In this document: positions 17,743 to 26,191 of the stretch, one piece after another
Position numbering within the stretch: the first letter of the stretch is position 1
Layout: each line of letters opens with the position of its first letter
From: Lysobacter avium
GTDB lineage: Bacteria; Pseudomonadota; Gammaproteobacteria; Xanthomonadales; Xanthomonadaceae
Direction of reading: 5' to 3'
Assembly: GCF_015209745.1 (NCBI RefSeq)
Contig: NZ_CP063657.1
Location: 124,001 to 188,000 of the forward strand
DNA length: 64,000 nt
Program-made: the position numbers and the translations under genes
Notes under the pieces: model-generated
The model's database searches: none
Told to the model about the DNA's origin: nothing
The model's input: only the letters and a program-made list of their open reading frames with translations

Positions 17743-18150
17743 TTAGGGCCCATAGATCTTTGGAAAGTGCTTGGCAATGTGTTGATCAAGTTCGCCACTG
17801 ACTGAAAGTTGACCGAGCACGAGCGCGCAACTCCGATCGTTGACAATCTCATTTATGTATTCGTTGCGCTCCGGCTGAGCTAAGGCAATTTCCTTATTCT
17901 TGCGCCTGATGTCATTCCAGTCGCTAAATGACAGGTAAGATCTATTTCTGATCTTCATGCTCTCAAACGCTTCGGTAATGTTTGCTGCGCTTGCTGGATA
18001 GCTCGCAGCACACTTGCCAACAAGGTCGTCTGTGAAGTGGAGATTGAATGCACCCATGATAGGCCCGGTAGCCTGCCCATGAGATGGGCTTGGCGCACAA
18101 AGAGCCATCAGAGCATAGATGGTGATCGCAAGACTTCGAAGATTATTCAT
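17743..18150 (-). CDS. Secreted protein of unknown function (cassette gene)
   Basis: A 135-residue product with a Sec signal peptide (LAITIYALMALCAPSPSHGQA, cleavage likely after HGQA). The mature part contains DLVGKCAASYPASA and DRSCALVLGQ, whose two cysteines could form a disulfide. ATG 18150 starts immediately next to the upstream attC. Family not recognised. An exported product is a recurring theme of the cassettes in this array. Confidence 0.7.
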   Translation of the reverse strand: MNNLRSLAITIYALMALCAPSPSHGQATGPIMGAFNLHFTDDLVGKCAASYPASAANITEAFESMKIRNRSYLSFSDWNDIRRKNKEIALAQPERNEYINEIVNDRSCALVLGQLSVSGELDQHIAKHFPKIYGP

Positions 18151-18154
18151 GAGC

Positions 18155-18274
18155 GGCCTAACACCGTAGTTAAGCCGACGCCCGACGCGTACACCGGAGG
18201 TTGACTGAAATTGAGTAACGCGTCTGCCTGGAAATGGGACTTCGGGCGTTCGGCTTGAACTGCCAGTTAGGTTG
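18155..18274 (-). other. attC site 5 (long type)
   Basis: GGCCTAACACC at the left and GTTAGGTTGC at the right, with TTAAGCCGACGCCCG / CGGGCGTTCGGCTTGAA arms. The middle holds CTGCCTGGAAATGGGACTT, a segment shared by sites 6 to 10. About 120 bases long. Confidence 0.88.
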
Positions 18275-18546
18275 CAAAGGTAGCCGAGAAAAGTCAGCGG
18301 TGAAAGACCCTGCTGGGCGCAGCGCCAGAGACCGTGACTGCGCCCGTTGAACTGGACTGCGCGGATGTGCACGGTCGCCGCGTTGTGCCCGAGCGAGAAC
18401 CCAACGGCGCAGGCCTGCGTATGTATCCGCTGACCCCGGCGGTGCGCTCCAATCAGGTGTTGCGGGACCAGAAATTACGGTGAAGCGATTCAAGCAGTCG
18501 CTACGACACCGCGCGGACGCCGATGATGCTTTTGCTGCGACCTAAC
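18271..18546 (-). repeat. Paralogous cassette without a clear gene, copy A
   Basis: About 270 bases related to the cassettes at 19824-20096 and 20690-20970. Shared landmarks are GTAGCCGAGAA near the low-coordinate end, TGCGCCCG(A/T)TGAACTG and CGAGCGAGAAC in the middle, and GCTTTT(G/A)CTGCGACCTAAC at the other end. An open minus-strand frame of about 107 codons runs through it and through attC site 5. That frame translates the attC itself, so coding is doubtful. Confidence 0.75.
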
Positions 18547-18659
18547 ACCGGAATTAAGCCGGCCCCCAACGCGTGAGCCGGATGCTGATGGAAATCCAAC
18601 CGCGACTCTGCTTGGAAATGGGACTTCGCGGGCTCGGCTTGAATGACCTGTTAGAGTTG
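18538..18659 (-). other. attC site 6 (long type)
   Basis: CCTAACACCGGAATTAAGCC on the left, GGCTCGGCTTGAATGACC and GTTAGAG on the right, with the shared GGAAATGGGACTT segment in the tip region. It closes the cassette that carries the gene ending at 18651. Confidence 0.88.
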
Positions 18660-19172
18660 CGGCTGATCGAGGTTGACGGTCATCGCGTAGTACCTGACGC
18701 CTTCGTGCACAACGCTAGTTAACGATCCAAAGACAACCGCGTCATTCGGTTGAGCTATTGGGGCCATTTGAGCACTCTCACCCAACTCTGCCCGTGATCG
18801 CGCGTGCGCCGAAAGCTCTTCAAGAGAGGTTCCCACAATGTAAGGTGCCTCCATTTCCCCAAAACGCGCCTGCAAAGCTTCGTAGGTCTGTTGCCACGCA
18901 GCGGTAGCTTGCTCTAGATTTGGGCCTTCATAAGTGCGAATGGCTATCCGCCTAAGCGATCCGTGTTCGAAATAGAACTGAAAGTTACGTTTTTCACCGA
19001 AAAAGTCGCCGTTATAGGTTTCTAGGTTGCCATTGGAGAAAGCACGGTATGGGCCTTCTGCCGTTTCTGCAAGGACCTGCTCTTGGGACATGCCGAAAGT
19101 CCAGGGTCCGAACTCACCGGCCCATGAAACGGTGGATATGATTAGTAGTAGTAACGTCGCGATGGTCTTCAT
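18651..19172 (-). CDS. Secreted protein of unknown function (cassette gene)
   Basis: A 173-residue protein starting MKTIATLLLLIISTVSWAGEFG, a clear Sec signal peptide with cleavage after SWAG. The mature domain contains GPWTFGMSQEQVLA, followed by a NFQFYFEHGSLRRIAIRTYEG strand pattern. I chose ATG 19172 because AGAG lies six bases upstream; ATG 19178 adds two residues. The stop is in the GTTA of attC site 6. Family unknown. Confidence 0.72.
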   Translation of the reverse strand: MKTIATLLLLIISTVSWAGEFGPWTFGMSQEQVLAETAEGPYRAFSNGNLETYNGDFFGEKRNFQFYFEHGSLRRIAIRTYEGPNLEQATAAWQQTYEALQARFGEMEAPYIVGTSLEELSAHARSRAELGESAQMAPIAQPNDAVVFGSLTSVVHEGVRYYAMTVNLDQPQL

Positions 19173-19180
19173 GAGCATCT

Positions 19181-19297
19181 CTAGCACCAGAATTAAGCCG
19201 ACCCGCAACGCGTGGGACGGTCGTCGGTAGGAATTGAACCACGAGTCTGCCTGGAAATGGGACTTATCGGGTTCGGCTTGAATGACAAGTTAGGCGC
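19181..19297 (-). other. attC site 7 (long type, altered left box)
   Basis: The left box reads CTAGCACC instead of CTAACACC, an A-to-G change in the outer box. The rest is normal: AATTAAGCCGACCCG, GGAAATGGGACTT, GGGTTCGGCTTGAATGA and GTTAGGC (19289-19295). The altered left box may weaken recombination. Confidence 0.85.
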
Positions 19298-19320
19298 GGA
19301 TCTAATGGGCGGCGGCTGAG

Positions 19321-19704
19321 CTATAGCGGAGGCGGACAACGAAAAAGGGCGAGTTCGCGCCCGGGAAAATTGCTAGCAAACATAAGTCCGCTTTTGGGTG
19401 TGAGCACGTACCGCTCAGTTGAAAGACGAGTGTCCCCCTCGCCAGCCAGCTCAGCTACCAACGCCATTTCATCGTGGTTACGTACCACAACCGCACGAAT
19501 AGGCCCAGCGCTTTCCCAGTGTGAGATATAGGAACCTTCAATTATAACTATGCCGTCATTGTTCCCCGAAGCACAGTCCTCTAAGTTAGGACTCCATGTT
19601 CCGATGAATTGCGCCGGTACAGACTCGGCCGCTACAGCAGAGTAATCCAAGCCGCTGGAGAGCAATAAAATCGCGGAAAGTGCTGCTTGCACGTTGCACC
19701 CCAT
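19321..19704 (-). CDS. Secreted protein of unknown function (cassette gene)
   Basis: A 127-residue protein. Its N-terminal segment LSAILLLSSGLDYSAVAAES is a Sec signal peptide with likely cleavage after VAA. The mature part (VPAQFIGTWSPNLEDC) begins like small proteins with a lipocalin or DUF-type strand pattern and keeps two cysteines. Unlike other cassette genes here, it stops about 25 bases before the GTTA of its attC (site 7). Function unknown. Confidence 0.68.
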   Translation of the reverse strand: MGCNVQAALSAILLLSSGLDYSAVAAESVPAQFIGTWSPNLEDCASGNNDGIVIIEGSYISHWESAGPIRAVVVRNHDEMALVAELAGEGDTRLSTERYVLTPKSGLMFASNFPGRELALFRCPPPL

Positions 19705-19706
19705 TG

Positions 19707-19828
19707 GCGCCTAACACCGGAATTAAGCCGACCCGCAACGCGTGAGCCGGATGCTAATGGAAATCGAACCGCGACTCAGCGTGGAAATGGGACTTCGCGG
19801 GTTCGGCTTGAATGACCAGTTAGGTTGC
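19707..19828 (-). other. attC site 8 (long type)
   Basis: GCGCCTAACACCGGAATTAAGCC to GTTAGGTTGC (19819-19828), with the shared tip segment GGAAATGGGACTT. Close in sequence to site 10, which also flanks a copy of the gene-less cassette. Confidence 0.9.
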
Positions 19829-20096
19829 AACCGTAGCCGAGAACACACGCTTGCGAAAGACCAGGCTTGCAGCACCGCTGAAAACCGTACCTGCGCCCGA
19901 TGAACTGCACTGCCGGAACTTACCCGATGGCCGTGAAGCAGCCGAGCGAGAACGCTACGGCGCAGGCCACCAGATGCTTCCCCAAACCCCGGTGATGCCG
20001 GTAAAACACGCGCCACGAAACCAGAAGCCCCAGTGAAGCGAATCAGGTAAGAACTGCGGAAACCCATTGCCACGAAAGACGCTTTTACTGCGACCT
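19824..20096 (-). repeat. Paralogous cassette without a clear gene, copy B
   Basis: Second copy of the roughly 270-base cassette; it is closer to copy C than to copy A. One minus-strand frame is open for about 116 codons, but it continues through attC site 8. The alternative frame that aligns best with copy C (VQFIGRRYGF) is broken by a TAA just upstream. This argues against a conserved protein. Confidence 0.75.
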
Positions 20097-20211
20097 AACA
20101 CCGTAGTTAAGCCGGCCCCCAAGGCGTTGGCCGGATGCTGATGGTAATGCAACTACGACTCTGCTTGGAAATGGGACTTCGTGGGCTCGGCTTGAACGAC
20201 CAGTTAGGTGC
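20092..20211 (-). other. attC site 9 (long type)
   Basis: CCTAACACCGTAGTTAAGCC on the left; GGGCTCGGCTTGAACGACC and GTTAGGTGC (20203-20211) on the right; shared GGAAATGGGACTT segment. Belongs to the DUF952 cassette. Confidence 0.9.
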
Positions 20212-20563
20212 CCGCCACAAATTTGAAGGTAGACGCGCCGTTGGATTGCACCACGGCAAGCGGATGCACCGCGACTACCGAGGCAAACAAGACGTTTGGG
20301 CGAGGGAGCGTGGCCTGGTGGAACGGCTTGCCTTCCGTTGGGGGTGCAAATGCCAGCCCTTCCTGTATGTCGGCGCGTCGGATCTCCAACGCCACAGGCG
20401 CCTCGTCTGCCGTGAAATACAAGTTGGCTACAGTCTCCACATCTCGGCGGAGATTCAAGTGCACGCAATTGCTCCGCTCGTCCGACGGGCAGCGCGGAAC
20501 GAGCCCTGACTCAATTGCTGTCGACAGTTCTGTGGCTGAGACCACTCGAAACAGGTTTTCCAT
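20204..20563 (-). CDS. DUF952 family protein (cassette gene)
   Basis: A 119-residue soluble protein. LFRVVSATELSTAIESGLVP, DERSNCVHLNLRRDVETVANLYF and VALEIRRADI, with a final VVAVHPLAV, follow the DUF952 pattern. The His-Leu in the CVHL stretch and the late HPLA are the conserved histidines. Proposed roles are unproven. ATG 20563 has GGAG four bases upstream; a GTG at 20572 is the alternative. The stop lies in the GTTA of attC site 9. Confidence 0.82.
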   Translation of the reverse strand: MENLFRVVSATELSTAIESGLVPRCPSDERSNCVHLNLRRDVETVANLYFTADEAPVALEIRRADIQEGLAFAPPTEGKPFHQATLPRPNVLFASVVAVHPLAVVQSNGASTFKFVAGT

Positions 20564-20572
20564 GCTCTCCAC

Positions 20573-20694
20573 GCGCCTAACACCGGAATTAAGCCGACCC
20601 GCAGCGCGTGGGGCGGATGCTGATGGAAATCGAACCGCGACTCAGCCTGGAAATGGGACTTCGCGGGTTCGGCTTGAATGACCAGTTAGGTTGC
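20573..20694 (-). other. attC site 10 (long type)
   Basis: GCGCCTAACACCGGAATTAAGCC to GTTAGGTTGC (20685-20694), nearly identical to site 8 including the tip. Confidence 0.9.
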
Positions 20695-20970
20695 AACCGT
20701 AGCCGAGAACACGCGCTTGCGAAAGAGCCGGCTTGGAGCAGAGCAGGAAACCGTACCTGCGCCCGATGAACTGCACTGCCGGAATGGACCCGATGGCCGT
20801 AATGCAGCCGAGCGATAACGCCGCGGCGCAGGCCACCAACTGCTTCCCCAACCCCCCTCCCCATAGCGCCAGAAAAGCCACGTGATGCGAAACCAGAAAC
20901 TCCGCTGAAGCGAATCAAGAAAGTGCTACGAAAACCATTGCAACGAAAGATGCTTTTACTGCGACCTAAC
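20690..20970 (-). repeat. Paralogous cassette without a clear gene, copy C
   Basis: Third copy of the gene-less cassette and the last unit at the high-coordinate end. Open minus-strand frames of about 79 and 127 codons exist, but both run through attC site 10. The copy ends with GCTTTTACTGCGACCTAAC, after which the attC pattern stops. Confidence 0.75.
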
Positions 20971-21284
20971 ACCTATTCGACACCAAAATGGTGCCTATTC
21001 CCTGTGCGTAATCCGGATAGTCCGGTCCGAGTTTTCAGCGTAAGTCCTGCAGAAATCAACGACTTCCGCTGAGCGAAGGTGCCTAATCCTTGTGTCTAAT
21101 CTGGAATGCGGTCCGGCGGTGCTCCCCAAGTCTCGGATCGTCCCACTCCGCCCCGATGCGCGCAACTCGTGTTCCCAATCGCCGCGAGGTTTGAATTCCA
21201 GCCCCTTCCCCCGTCGCTGCATGACCCATCAATGCATCCGTGTTCCAATCACTCCGTTTGGGATCACTGGCAGGAGTCAGGTCG
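20961..21284. other. Array boundary: half attC and imperfect direct repeats, no gene
   Basis: GCGACCTAACACC at 20961-20973 is the outer box of a recombination site with no matching AAGCC arm, so it is either a truncated attC or the junction with an attI. Beyond it, a 28-base segment occurs twice (20990-21017 and 21078-21105; 23 of 28 positions equal), starting GGTGCCTA and ending TAATC-x-GGA. No integrase gene follows. Short open frames here do not look like proteins. The DPP-IV ribosome binding site AGGAG is at 21272-21276. Confidence 0.6.
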
Positions 21285-23648
21285 ATGGGTGTGGGCAAAG
21301 GCAGTTCACGGGTTCTGGGCGCCGTGATGGGCGGGGTATTGGCGGCGACGGCTCCGACGGCGGGGGCGCAGGACGCGATGCCGTCCGTCAGGCCGGCGGA
21401 CTACGCGCGGGCGGAATCGTTCATGGGCTACAACACCACGCCGCTGCTGGACCACACGGTGAACACCGTGATCTGGCAGGACGACGGCCACTTCTGGTTC
21501 CGCGACCACGATGCCGACGGCGACCACTTCCGCCGCGTCGATGCTGCCACCGGGACCATCAGCGATGCCTTCGACCGCGAGCTGCTGGCCAAGGCGCTGG
21601 CGGACGCGACCGGCAAGCCGGCGGACGCGACCAAGCTGGCCGTCACCGCGTTCAAGGTCGCGCAGGACGGGCGCTTCGACTTCACTGTCGCCAAGCAGCG
21701 CTACCTGTGCGACCTGCAGGACAAGTCCGTCTGCGTCGCCGTCGATGCCGACACGCGCAAGCCGTCCGCCCAGGACGCGGATGCCGATGCCAAGGCGCCG
21801 ATGGTGCTGTCGCCCGATGAGAAGCTCGGCGCCTTCATCCGCGACTGGAACCTGTGGGTGCGCGATATCGACACGGGCGCGGAGACCCGGCTGACCACGG
21901 ACGGCCGCACCGACTACGGCTACGCCACCGACAACGCCGGCTGGACCCACAGCGACCGCGCGATCCTGGTCTGGTCGCCCGACTCCAGCAAAATCGCGAC
22001 CTTCCAGCAGGACCAGCGCGAGGTGGGCGAGATGGTCCTGGTCGGCACCAATGTCGGCCTGCCCAAGGTCGAGCGCTGGAAGTACCCGCTGGCGGGGGCC
22101 GACAAGGTGACCATGATCGAGCGCGTGATCATCGACGTGCCCACTCGCAAGGTCGTGCGGCTGGACATGCCGCCCGACCAGCACCGGTCCACCCTGTGCG
22201 ACGACGTCAGTTGCGATGGCGGCTGGGAGGACGTGCGCTGGTCGCCCGATGGCGCGACCCTGGCGTTCGCCTCCACCTCGCGGGACCACAAGGACACCTG
22301 GCTGCGGGTCGCCGACGCCGCCACCGGCAAGGTGCGCGAGGTGTATCACGAGCACGCGCCGACCTACTTCGAGAGCGGCAACGGCAAGGTCAACTGGCAG
22401 TACCTGCCCGAGAGCGGCGAGTTCATCTGGTTCAGCGAGAAGAGCGACTGGGGGCATCTTTACCTGCACGACCTGGCGACCGGCAAACTCAAGCACGCGA
22501 TCACCAGCGGCGAGGGCAACGTCACCCAGGTGCTGCGGGTGGATCCCGACAGCCGCACGATCTGGTTCCGCGGCGTCGGCATGGAGCCAGGACGCGATCC
22601 GTATTACCAGCACTTCTACAAGGTCGGTTTCGATGGCGGGCAGCCGCAGTTGCTGACCCCGGAAGACGCCGACCACACCATTAGCCTGTCGCCCGACGGG
22701 ACTTACTTCGTCGATGCGTATTCCACCCCGCAGACGCCGCCGGTCACCCGCCTGCGCCGCAGCGGGGATGGCAGCGACATCGCGGTGATCGCCCGCGCCG
22801 ATGACAGCCGCCTGCGCGCCATCGGCTGGGTGCCGCCCACGTCCATCACCGTCAAGGCCCGCGACGGCAAGACGACCCTGTACGGCATGCTGTTCACCCC
22901 GACCGGCCTGGACGAGTCGCGCAAATATCCAGTCGTGAACTACATCTACCCCGGCCCGCAGACCGGCTCGGTGCGCGGCCGCAGCTTCAACGTCGCCCGC
23001 GCCGACCACCAGGCGCTGGCCGAGCTGGGCTTCATCGTGGTCGCCATCGACGGCATGGGCACGCCGTGGCGCTCCAAGTCCTTCCACGACGCCTTCGACG
23101 GCGACATCGGCGACAACACGCTGCCCGACCAGGTCGCCGGCCTGCGTGAGCTCGGCAAGCGCTTCCCGTGGATGGACCTTGAGCGGGTCGGCGTCTGGGG
23201 CCATTCCGGCGGCGGCTACGCCACGGTCGATGCGATGTTCACCTACCCGGAGTTCTACAAGGTCGGCGTCGCCCAGGCCGGCAACCACGACAATCGCAAC
23301 TACGAGGACGACTGGGCGGAGAAGTGGATGGGGCTGGAGGTCACCAAGGACGGCAGCAGCAACTACGACGCCCAGGCCAACCAGAACCGCGCCGCCAACC
23401 TGCGCGGCAAGCTGCTGCTGGCGCACGGGATGATGGACAACAACGTGCATCCCTCCAACACGCTGCTGGTGGTGGACGCGCTGATCAAGGCCAACAAGGA
23501 TTTCGACCTGCTGCTGTTTCCCAACGCGCGCCACAGCTTCGGCAAGGACACCGGCTACATGACCCGGCGACGCTGGGACTATTTCGTCCGCCACCTGATG
23601 GGGGCGCAGCCGCCGGTGGAATACAAGATGCAGGCCGACAAGTCCTGA
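21285..23648 (+). CDS. Dipeptidyl peptidase IV (S9B prolyl oligopeptidase family), exported
   Basis: A 787-residue periplasmic or surface peptidase that removes Xaa-Pro dipeptides. The signal peptide at about residues 9-29 ends TAGAQ. A beta-propeller domain fills about 60-520 and the alpha/beta hydrolase domain follows. It carries Ser641 in GVWGHSGGGYAT, the Asp in MMDNNVHPSN and the His in NARHSFGKD. ATG 21285 has AGGAG eight bases upstream; the longer frame has no such site. Length and motifs fit the xanthomonad DPP-IV family. Confidence 0.92.
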   Translation: MGVGKGSSRVLGAVMGGVLAATAPTAGAQDAMPSVRPADYARAESFMGYNTTPLLDHTVNTVIWQDDGHFWFRDHDADGDHFRRVDAATGTISDAFDRELLAKALADATGKPADATKLAVTAFKVAQDGRFDFTVAKQRYLCDLQDKSVCVAVDADTRKPSAQDADADAKAPMVLSPDEKLGAFIRDWNLWVRDIDTGAETRLTTDGRTDYGYATDNAGWTHSDRAILVWSPDSSKIATFQQDQREVGEMVLVGTNVGLPKVERWKYPLAGADKVTMIERVIIDVPTRKVVRLDMPPDQHRSTLCDDVSCDGGWEDVRWSPDGATLAFASTSRDHKDTWLRVADAATGKVREVYHEHAPTYFESGNGKVNWQYLPESGEFIWFSEKSDWGHLYLHDLATGKLKHAITSGEGNVTQVLRVDPDSRTIWFRGVGMEPGRDPYYQHFYKVGFDGGQPQLLTPEDADHTISLSPDGTYFVDAYSTPQTPPVTRLRRSGDGSDIAVIARADDSRLRAIGWVPPTSITVKARDGKTTLYGMLFTPTGLDESRKYPVVNYIYPGPQTGSVRGRSFNVARADHQALAELGFIVVAIDGMGTPWRSKSFHDAFDGDIGDNTLPDQVAGLRELGKRFPWMDLERVGVWGHSGGGYATVDAMFTYPEFYKVGVAQAGNHDNRNYEDDWAEKWMGLEVTKDGSSNYDAQANQNRAANLRGKLLLAHGMMDNNVHPSNTLLVVDALIKANKDFDLLLFPNARHSFGKDTGYMTRRRWDYFVRHLMGAQPPVEYKMQADKS

Positions 23649-23748
23649 CCCGGCCGCCTCCGCCTCCAGTGCCGTGCCCGCGGGCCGCTACACTGCGTCG
23701 CCCGCCTGCCGGCCCAGCCGCCGGCCCCGACGCCAGAGTTGACGGTCC

Positions 23749-25218
23749 TTGAGCGCTATCTCCCCTTTCCGCCGCGAATGGTTCGGCAATATCCGCGGCG
23801 ATGTGCTGGCCGGCCTGGTCGTCGCGCTCGCGCTGATCCCCGAGGCGATCGCGTTCTCGATCATCGCCGGGGTCGATCCCAAGGTCGGCCTGTACGCGTC
23901 GTTTTCCATCGCCGTTGTAATCGCCTTCACCGGCGGCCGGCCGGGGATGATTTCCGCGGCCACCGGGGCGATGGCGCTGGTGATGGTCACCCTGGTCAAG
24001 GACCACGGCCTGCAGTACCTGCTCGCCGCGACGGTGCTGACCGGCGTGCTGCAGATGCTGGCCGGGGTGTTCAAGCTCGGCGGCCTGATGCGGTTCGTCT
24101 CACGCTCGGTGATCACCGGCTTCGTCAATGCGCTGGCGATCCTGATCTTCATGGCCCAGCTGCCCGAGCTGACCAACGTGCCCTCGACGGTATACGTGAT
24201 GACGGCCGCCGGTCTGGGCATCATCTATCTGTTCCCGTACCTGACCCGCGCGGTGCCCTCGCCGCTGGTGGCAATCGTGGTGCTGACCATCGTCGCGGTG
24301 GTGCTCAAGCTCGATATCCGCAGCGTTGGCGACATGGGCGAGTTGCCCGACAGCCTGCCGGTGTTCCTGCTGCCCGACGTGCCGCTGAACCTGGAGACGC
24401 TGCGGATCATCCTGCCGGTTTCGCTGACCCTGGCCGTGGTCGGCCTGCTGGAGTCGCTGCTGACCGCGCAGATCGTCGATGAGCTGACCGACACGCCCAG
24501 CAACAAGAACCGCGAATGCGTCGGCCAGGGCGTGGCCAACGTCGCCACCGGCCTCATCGGCGGCATGGCCGGCTGCGCGATGATCGGCCAGTCGGTGATC
24601 AACGTGAAGTCCGGCGGGCGCGGTCGGCTGTCGACCTTTGTCGCCGGCGCGGTGCTGCTGGTGATGGTCGTGTTCGCCGGCCCGTGGGTGAAGCAGATCC
24701 CGATGGCGGTGCTGGTGGCGGTGATGATCATGGTCTCCATCGGCACCTTCAACTGGTCCTCGATCAAAAACCTGCGCCACTACCCGGCCACCTCCAGCAT
24801 CGTGATGCTGGGCACCGTGATCGTGACCGTGCTGACCAGCGACCTGGCCCGCGGGGTGCTCACCGGCGTGCTGCTGTCGGCGCTTTTCTTCGCCCGCAAG
24901 GTCGGCCAGGTGCTGCGGATCGACTCGCAGCTGGACGCCGATGGCAACGCGCGCCGGTACACGGTGACCGGGCAGGTATTCTTTGCCTCCAGCAGCGCGT
25001 TCGCCGCGGGCTTTGATTTCCGCGAAGTGCTGCAGCACGTCACCATCGATGTCTCGGGGGCGCGCTTCTGGGACCTGAGCGCGGTCGGCGCGCTGGACAA
25101 GGCGGTGATGCGCTTCCGCCGCGAAGGCGCCACAGTGGAGGTGGTCGGCCTGGACGAGGCGAGCACCGCGCTGGTGGCGCAACTGGGCGTGTACGACAAG
25201 CCCGGCGCCGCCGGCTGA
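23749..25218 (+). CDS. SulP-family anion transporter with C-terminal STAS domain
   Basis: A 489-residue inner-membrane protein. The sulfate-transporter core at about 15-380 begins [35 protein letters not shown], the SLC26/SulP signature. A STAS domain occupies about 385-489 ([23 protein letters not shown]). Substrate may be sulfate, bicarbonate or another anion. The start appears to be TTG 23749, giving the usual short cytoplasmic N-terminus. The Usp gene follows after 27 bases and is probably co-transcribed. Confidence 0.9.
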   Translation: MSAISPFRREWFGNIRGDVLAGLVVALALIPEAIAFSIIAGVDPKVGLYASFSIAVVIAFTGGRPGMISAATGAMALVMVTLVKDHGLQYLLAATVLTGVLQMLAGVFKLGGLMRFVSRSVITGFVNALAILIFMAQLPELTNVPSTVYVMTAAGLGIIYLFPYLTRAVPSPLVAIVVLTIVAVVLKLDIRSVGDMGELPDSLPVFLLPDVPLNLETLRIILPVSLTLAVVGLLESLLTAQIVDELTDTPSNKNRECVGQGVANVATGLIGGMAGCAMIGQSVINVKSGGRGRLSTFVAGAVLLVMVVFAGPWVKQIPMAVLVAVMIMVSIGTFNWSSIKNLRHYPATSSIVMLGTVIVTVLTSDLARGVLTGVLLSALFFARKVGQVLRIDSQLDADGNARRYTVTGQVFFASSSAFAAGFDFREVLQHVTIDVSGARFWDLSAVGALDKAVMRFRREGATVEVVGLDEASTALVAQLGVYDKPGAAG

Positions 25219-25245
25219 TCGATGGCCATTGAGGAGAACGTCGTG

Positions 25246-26118
25246 ATGAGCGCTGAGGCCACCTTTCCCGAACGCTGCGTGCTGGGCGCAATCGACGTGT
25301 CCGGTTATGCGGCCAGTGTCGCCGCGCATGCGGGCTGGGCGGCGGCGCGCCTGTCCGCGCCGCTGGAGCTGATGCACGCGATCGACCGTGAGGCCGCGCC
25401 GGTGCCGATCGACCTGACCGGCAACCTCAACCTGGGCGCCCAGGAAGGCCTGCTGGAGCAGATGGCCCTGCTCGACGAGCAGCGCGGCAAGCTGGCCCAG
25501 CAGCGCGGGCGAGCCTTGCTCGAAGAAGCCGGAAACGTGGCCGCCGCCCATGGCGCCAAGGCCAGCATCCGCCAGCGCCAGGGCCGTCTGGTGGAAACCC
25601 TGCTGGACCTGCAGGACGACGTGCGCCTGTTCGTGCTCGGCAAACGCGGCGAGCACGCGGACTTCGCGCGCGGGCATCTGGGCAGCAACCTGGAACGGGT
25701 GATCCGCGCCGTCGAGCGACCGGTGCTCGTTGCACCGCGCGCCTGGCGTCCGGTGCAGCGTTTCATGATCGCCTTCGACGGCAGCGCCACCACCCGCCGC
25801 TGCATCGAGCTGGTCGCCGCCAGCCCGCTGCTGAAGGGGCTGCACTGCGAGGTGCTGATGGTGGCCGACGCCGACAGGGTGGACGCCGAACCGATGCAGT
25901 GGGCGCAGGCGCAGCTGCATGCGGCCGGCTTCGCGCCGGTCATGCGCGCCGTTCCCGGCGCCGCGGAGGACGTCATCGCCGCGCAGGTCGCCGACCGGTC
26001 CATCGACCTGCTGGTGATGGGCGCCTACGGCCATTCCCGCATCCGCAACCTCGTCGTCGGCAGCACCACCAGCCAGATCGTGCGCACCTGCCCGATCGCC
26101 GTGCTGCTGCTGCGCTGA
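25246..26118 (+). CDS. Tandem universal stress protein (two Usp domains)
   Basis: A 290-residue cytoplasmic protein with two Usp domains. The first (about 8-160) is degenerate but ends LGSNLERVIRAVERPVLVAPR. The second (about 165-290) has FMIAFDGSATTRRC and the ATP-binding-type ending MGAYGHSRIRNLVVGSTTSQIVRTCPIAVLLLR (G-x2-G-x9-G(S/T)). ATG 25246 has GAGGAG nine bases upstream; ATG 25222 is less likely. Coupling with a SulP transporter suggests a role in anion or stress homeostasis, but that is inference. Confidence 0.9.
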   Translation: MSAEATFPERCVLGAIDVSGYAASVAAHAGWAAARLSAPLELMHAIDREAAPVPIDLTGNLNLGAQEGLLEQMALLDEQRGKLAQQRGRALLEEAGNVAAAHGAKASIRQRQGRLVETLLDLQDDVRLFVLGKRGEHADFARGHLGSNLERVIRAVERPVLVAPRAWRPVQRFMIAFDGSATTRRCIELVAASPLLKGLHCEVLMVADADRVDAEPMQWAQAQLHAAGFAPVMRAVPGAAEDVIAAQVADRSIDLLVMGAYGHSRIRNLVVGSTTSQIVRTCPIAVLLLR

Positions 26119-26191
26119 GCGGCCTGCGGAACCCGTGTCGTATGGTGACCCCATCAACGCAAGCCCCATCGGCCAGTGAGACGACCCCGCG

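Noticed and set aside
18170-20972. Minus-strand frames of 107, 116 and 127 codons in the three related cassettes (18170-18493, 19723-20073, 20589-20972)
   Set aside because: Each includes the translated attC (QPNW-FKPN stretch), so they are probably read-through frames and not genes; kept only as repeats.
20995-21298. Short minus-strand frames at the right array boundary
   Set aside because: They span direct repeats, have no ribosome binding site and no protein-like features; I looked for an integrase remnant and did not find one.
21306-23594. A 762-codon minus-strand open frame
   Set aside because: It is antisense to dipeptidyl peptidase IV, which has a signal peptide and the full catalytic triad.
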